Source of the DNA: Anderseniella sp963787895
GTDB taxonomy: Bacteria; Pseudomonadota; Alphaproteobacteria; Rhizobiales; Aestuariivirgaceae
Direction: 5' to 3'
Length of the DNA stretch: 64,000 bases
Assembly: GCA_963787895.1 (NCBI GenBank)
Contig: CAWBEX010000007.1
Coordinates: 744,001 to 808,000, forward strand
Below, piece by piece: positions 61,339-64,000 of the stretch. Each line of letters opens with the position of its first letter. Within the stretch, counting starts at the first letter, position 1. The notes under the pieces are model-generated. The model saw nothing but the letters and a program-made list of their open reading frames with translations. It made no database searches and was not told the DNA's origin. A program made the translations under genes and the position numbers.

Positions 61339-62829
61339 ATGAAAATCAGTTTCTCCGGTTTCTCGTTGCCCAAGACGGGCACTGTCGTCGTTCTGGTTGC
61401 CGATGGCGGCAAACTGTCAGGTCATGGTGCCGCCTTGGACGCCAGCGTGGACGGAGCTATCAGCAACGCCATAAAGGTGGCTGACTTCAAGGGCGAGAAG
61501 GAAAAGTCCCTGGATGTTTTCACTCCTGCGGGGGCGGGGTTGCAACGGGTCATCGTGGCTGGCGTTGGCAAGCTGGATGAGCTTGACGAGGCCGCTTTTG
61601 AATACCTTGGCGGCTCCATCGCTGCCGCTGCCAAGGCAGCCGGCGCGACTTCCTTGAGCGTCTGCGCAGAACTTGCCGGCAAGCCAGGTCCCGATGCCGC
61701 CACTGCCGCCGCGCGCATTGCCTCAGGCATGCGGTTGCGCGAATACAGCTTCACCAAGTACAAATCCAAGCCGCCGAAAAATGGTGCGGTCAAGACAGTC
61801 AAGATCATGACGTCCGGTGCTGCCGGGGCGCAGGCAAGATACGCTGAACTGGAAGCCATAGCTTTTGGCGTACACCTCGCCAGAGATCTCGTGAACGAGC
61901 CTGCCAACCACTTGCATCCCCTCGCTTTCGCAAATGAAATCAAGAAGTTGAGCAAGGTTGGTCTGAAGGTTGAAGTGCTTGATGAAAAGCAGATGAGCAA
62001 ACTTGGCATGGGTGCGCTGCTTGGGGTTGCCCAGGGGTCTGTGCATAAGCCCTACATGTGCGTCATGCGCTGGGACGGCGGGCGCAAGGGCGACAAGCCG
62101 GTTGCCTTTGTAGGCAAGGGGGTCACGTTTGACACGGGCGGCATTTCCATCAAGCCGGCCGCTGGCATGGAGGACATGAAAGGTGACATGGGCGGGGCGG
62201 CTTGCGTCACCGGTCTCATGGCAGCGCTGGCCGGGCGCAAGGCCAAGGTCAATGCCATTGGCGTGGTTGGCCTGGTAGAGAACATGCCGGACGGCAAGGC
62301 CCAGCGCCCAGGCGACGTGGTCACGTCCATGTCCAAGCAGACGATCGCCGTACTCAACACCGATGCCGAAGGCCGCCTGGTGCTGGCCGATGCTCTTTGG
62401 TACACCCAGCAGAAGTTCAAGCCGCAATTTATGGTCAACCTGGCCACGTTGACTGGCGCAATCCTGATTGCACTAGGCAAGGAACATGCCGGTCTGTTCT
62501 CCAATAATGACAAACTGTCAGACCAGCTGGCAAAGGCCGGGCTCGACACGCGCGAAAAGGTATGGCGTATGCCGCTGACCCCGGAATACGACAAGATGAT
62601 CGATTCAGACATTGCCGACATGAAGAACATTGGTGGCCGTCACGCCGGAGCAATAACTGCAGGTCAATTCCTGCAGCGATTCGTCAACAATGTGCCCTGG
62701 GCCCACCTCGACGTGGCCGGCACGGCAATGGATTCGACAAAAACACCAATCAACCAGTCCTGGGGTTCTGGCTGGGGCGTACGGCTGCTCGACCGCCTGG
62801 TGGCTGCCAATTACGAAAAACAACCTTGA
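61339..62829 (+). CDS. pepA: leucyl aminopeptidase (M17)
   Basis: The 496-residue enzyme has an N-terminal domain and a C-terminal catalytic domain with two-metal motifs. GKGVTFDTGGISIKPAAGMEDMKGDMGG lies near residue 255 and the family signature NTDAEGRLVLAD near 340. It removes N-terminal residues in the cytoplasm. The ATG at 61339 gives MKISFSGFSLP, the standard start; the upstream frame is rejected. It is divergent from lptD. In relatives lptF and lptG lie between the two, but here they do not. Confidence 0.97.
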   Translation: MKISFSGFSLPKTGTVVVLVADGGKLSGHGAALDASVDGAISNAIKVADFKGEKEKSLDVFTPAGAGLQRVIVAGVGKLDELDEAAFEYLGGSIAAAAKAAGATSLSVCAELAGKPGPDAATAAARIASGMRLREYSFTKYKSKPPKNGAVKTVKIMTSGAAGAQARYAELEAIAFGVHLARDLVNEPANHLHPLAFANEIKKLSKVGLKVEVLDEKQMSKLGMGALLGVAQGSVHKPYMCVMRWDGGRKGDKPVAFVGKGVTFDTGGISIKPAAGMEDMKGDMGGAACVTGLMAALAGRKAKVNAIGVVGLVENMPDGKAQRPGDVVTSMSKQTIAVLNTDAEGRLVLADALWYTQQKFKPQFMVNLATLTGAILIALGKEHAGLFSNNDKLSDQLAKAGLDTREKVWRMPLTPEYDKMIDSDIADMKNIGGRHAGAITAGQFLQRFVNNVPWAHLDVAGTAMDSTKTPINQSWGSGWGVRLLDRLVAANYEKQP

Positions 62830-62840
62830 CGTAAACGTAA

Positions 62841-63302
62841 CTACTGTGCGGCGATGTATTTCTGCGTGCCGTGCTGATAGTTGATTATCGCTTCCTCGCG
62901 CACCTTCTGCGATGCGGTGAATTCGTCAACGCTGATGCGCTTGCGGCGATAGTCACGCAGGCTCTTGCGCGCGCGCCTTTCCGTTTTGCGGCGTTCGCGC
63001 TCCAGCCAGCGCCGCAGCACTTCAAGCTCGAGCCGCGATGCGTTGTCGAGTGACAGGTTCCTGAAGCTGAACCCGTTCAACGGCATTTCACCGCCGATGC
63101 CCTCAGCCTCACCAAAGAACGCCACCGGCCTGCAGATGCCGCTTTCGGTATTGCCGGCTTCACAGGCTGCACGGCAAACTTCTTCAACGTTTCCCGAACA
63201 GCAGTCACAAATGCCGGTGGCAAGCGCTGCCGGGCTTTGTGCGGTGATCGCAGCAATGCCCGCGCCGGTTGCCAGTGCCAGCATGTTTTTCCATTTAATC
63301 AT
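62841..63302 (-). CDS. secreted cysteine-rich protein with a basic helical tail, unknown function
   Basis: I do not recognise this gene. The 153-residue product has a signal peptide (MIKWKNMLALATGAG, cleavage near A-L-A around residue 28). Straight after it come six cysteines in about 30 residues (G-I-C-D-C-C, then E-V-C-R-A-A-C, then G-I-C), and then a strongly basic helix-forming region (RRWLERERRKTERRARKSLRDYRRKR). The cysteine cluster could bind a metal or form disulfides. It lies between pepA and holC on the opposite strand, a gene position not commonly filled. Confidence 0.7.
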   Translation of the reverse strand: MIKWKNMLALATGAGIAAITAQSPAALATGICDCCSGNVEEVCRAACEAGNTESGICRPVAFFGEAEGIGGEMPLNGFSFRNLSLDNASRLELEVLRRWLERERRKTERRARKSLRDYRRKRISVDEFTASQKVREEAIINYQHGTQKYIAAQ

Positions 63303-63416
63303 AGACCCAACCCTCTTGATCGCATGTTAGTTTTGCCACATGCTTCGTCTCCATCCTAGCCCCGAAATCAGCAAAAAACCATGGCATATGCAGCGCACCT
63401 TGGCTATCAAGCTGAT

Positions 63417-63917
63417 ATGAGCGAAGTACTGTTCTATCACCTTGAGCGCGCGCGGATGGAAGATGTGCTGCCGCAATTGCTGGCCAAATCCATCGAACGC
63501 GGCTGGCGGGCGGTGGTGCAAACTGTCAGCGACGAGCGCGTTGCGGAGATATCGCACCGGTTGTGGCTCTGGGAAGGCGATGCGTTTCTGGCCCATGGCA
63601 GTCAGGCCGATGGCTTTGCAGACATGCAGCCTGTCTGGTTGACGTCAGCTGACGACAATCCGAACGGATCAAATGTGCGCATTCTGGTGGATGGCGCAGA
63701 CTTCGAGGATACCTCCAGCCTTGATCGCCTGGTCATCATGTTTGACGGCAATGACGAGCAAGCCACGGCTCTCGCAAGGCAGAAATGGAAATCCGTGACT
63801 GGGGCTGGTCTGACTGCCACATACTGGCAGCAGGATGAGCGCGGCGCATGGGTGAAGAAAACTCAGGCAAACGCCAGCAGGCCTGCTGGAGCGGAAGGCG
63901 GCAAAGATGAACGATGA
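63417..63917 (+). CDS. holC: DNA polymerase III subunit chi
   Basis: The 166-residue protein begins SEVLFYHLERARMEDVLPQLLAKSIERGWRAVV, the HolC signature, with LWLWEGDAFLAHG near residue 46. HolC contacts SSB and the clamp loader. The start at 63417 is chosen because it gives the family N-terminus; an ATG twelve codons upstream is possible. The last 30 residues are a basic/acidic tail. It follows pepA with one gene on the other strand between them, and overlaps the next gene by 11 bp. Confidence 0.92.
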   Translation: MSEVLFYHLERARMEDVLPQLLAKSIERGWRAVVQTVSDERVAEISHRLWLWEGDAFLAHGSQADGFADMQPVWLTSADDNPNGSNVRILVDGADFEDTSSLDRLVIMFDGNDEQATALARQKWKSVTGAGLTATYWQQDERGAWVKKTQANASRPAGAEGGKDER

Positions 63918-64000
63918 CTTCGCGGCTAAGCGTCAGAAAGCCCGCGAGGCTACTGGTCCCATTCAGGCTGAAGCCGAAGCACGCGGTGAACCACTAGCCT
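63907..64000 (+). CDS. start of an unidentified gene, cut by the window edge
   Basis: An open frame starts with ATG inside the end of holC (MNDDFAAKRQKAREA) and runs to the edge. The 31 visible residues are hydrophilic and helix-prone with many Glu, Ala and Arg. The overlap suggests co-translation with holC. Too little is present to name a family. Confidence 0.5.
   Translation, partial: MNDDFAAKRQKAREATGPIQAEAEARGEPLA

Noticed and set aside
1..64000. CRISPR array, prophage or known defence islands
   Set aside because: No regularly spaced repeats, integrase, capsid, nuclease or methylase genes of those kinds were seen.

Overview
The window looks like a chromosome segment of a free-living alphaproteobacterium, most likely of the order Hyphomicrobiales (Rhizobiales). 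This rests on gene order typical of that group: rpsF-rpsR-DUF2232-rplI-dnaB-alr, cvpA-purF-SDR, fabD-fabG-acpP-fabF-mltG-yicC-gmk facing rsmA-pdxA-surA-lptD, and pepA with holC. It also rests on families common there (IalB-like secreted proteins, NnrU, HerA-like ATPase). No species can be named from the sequence alone.

Layout. 1-11.6 kb is accessory. It holds a diaminopropionate ammonia-lyase module with a frameshifted M24 peptidase and a cupin, a remnant of a Na+/phosphate cotransporter, and a DeoR-controlled ABC import operon. The operon ends in a metallophosphoesterase and faces a divergent HAD phosphatase. Two decayed IS6-family transposase remnants follow. A tRNA-Gln(CUG) at 11.7 kb separates this from the core chromosome. 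11.8-16.9 kb carries a HerA-like ATPase, an orphan soluble histidine kinase, a Ppx/GppA protein and rlmE. 17.3-23.6 kb holds an unusual membrane protein and the purine/rRNA-methylase group guaB, MAPEG, rsmB, guaA. 23.7-31 kb has an overlapping operon of two secreted proteins around a DksA-type zinc finger, two tandem nnrU genes, panB with a multicopper oxidase, and a TPR membrane protein with der. 31-38.5 kb is a hydratase, SDR, purF, cvpA, radA, a broken outer-membrane-protein gene and an EamA exporter. 38.5-46.6 kb is mlaF-mlaE-alr, dnaB, a cyclopropane synthase and the rplI/DUF2232/rpsR/rpsF operon. 47.3-55.5 kb is a cytochrome c, a PLP dehydratase, the fatty-acid synthesis cluster, mltG, yicC and gmk. 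55.5-64 kb is rsmA-pdxA-surA-like-lptD (leftward) and pepA/holC (rightward).

How genes work together. The fab/acpP block, lptD, the SurA-like protein, mlaEF, cfa, alr and mltG all serve envelope construction. guaB, guaA, purF and gmk serve purine synthesis. rlmE, rsmB, rsmA, der and the ribosomal proteins serve ribosome production. The 3.3-10.6 kb block is the best candidate for a coherent little-described accessory system: import of a phosphorylated compound coupled to two different phosphatases, next to a dying phosphate transporter. No CRISPR array, prophage or classical defence system was seen.
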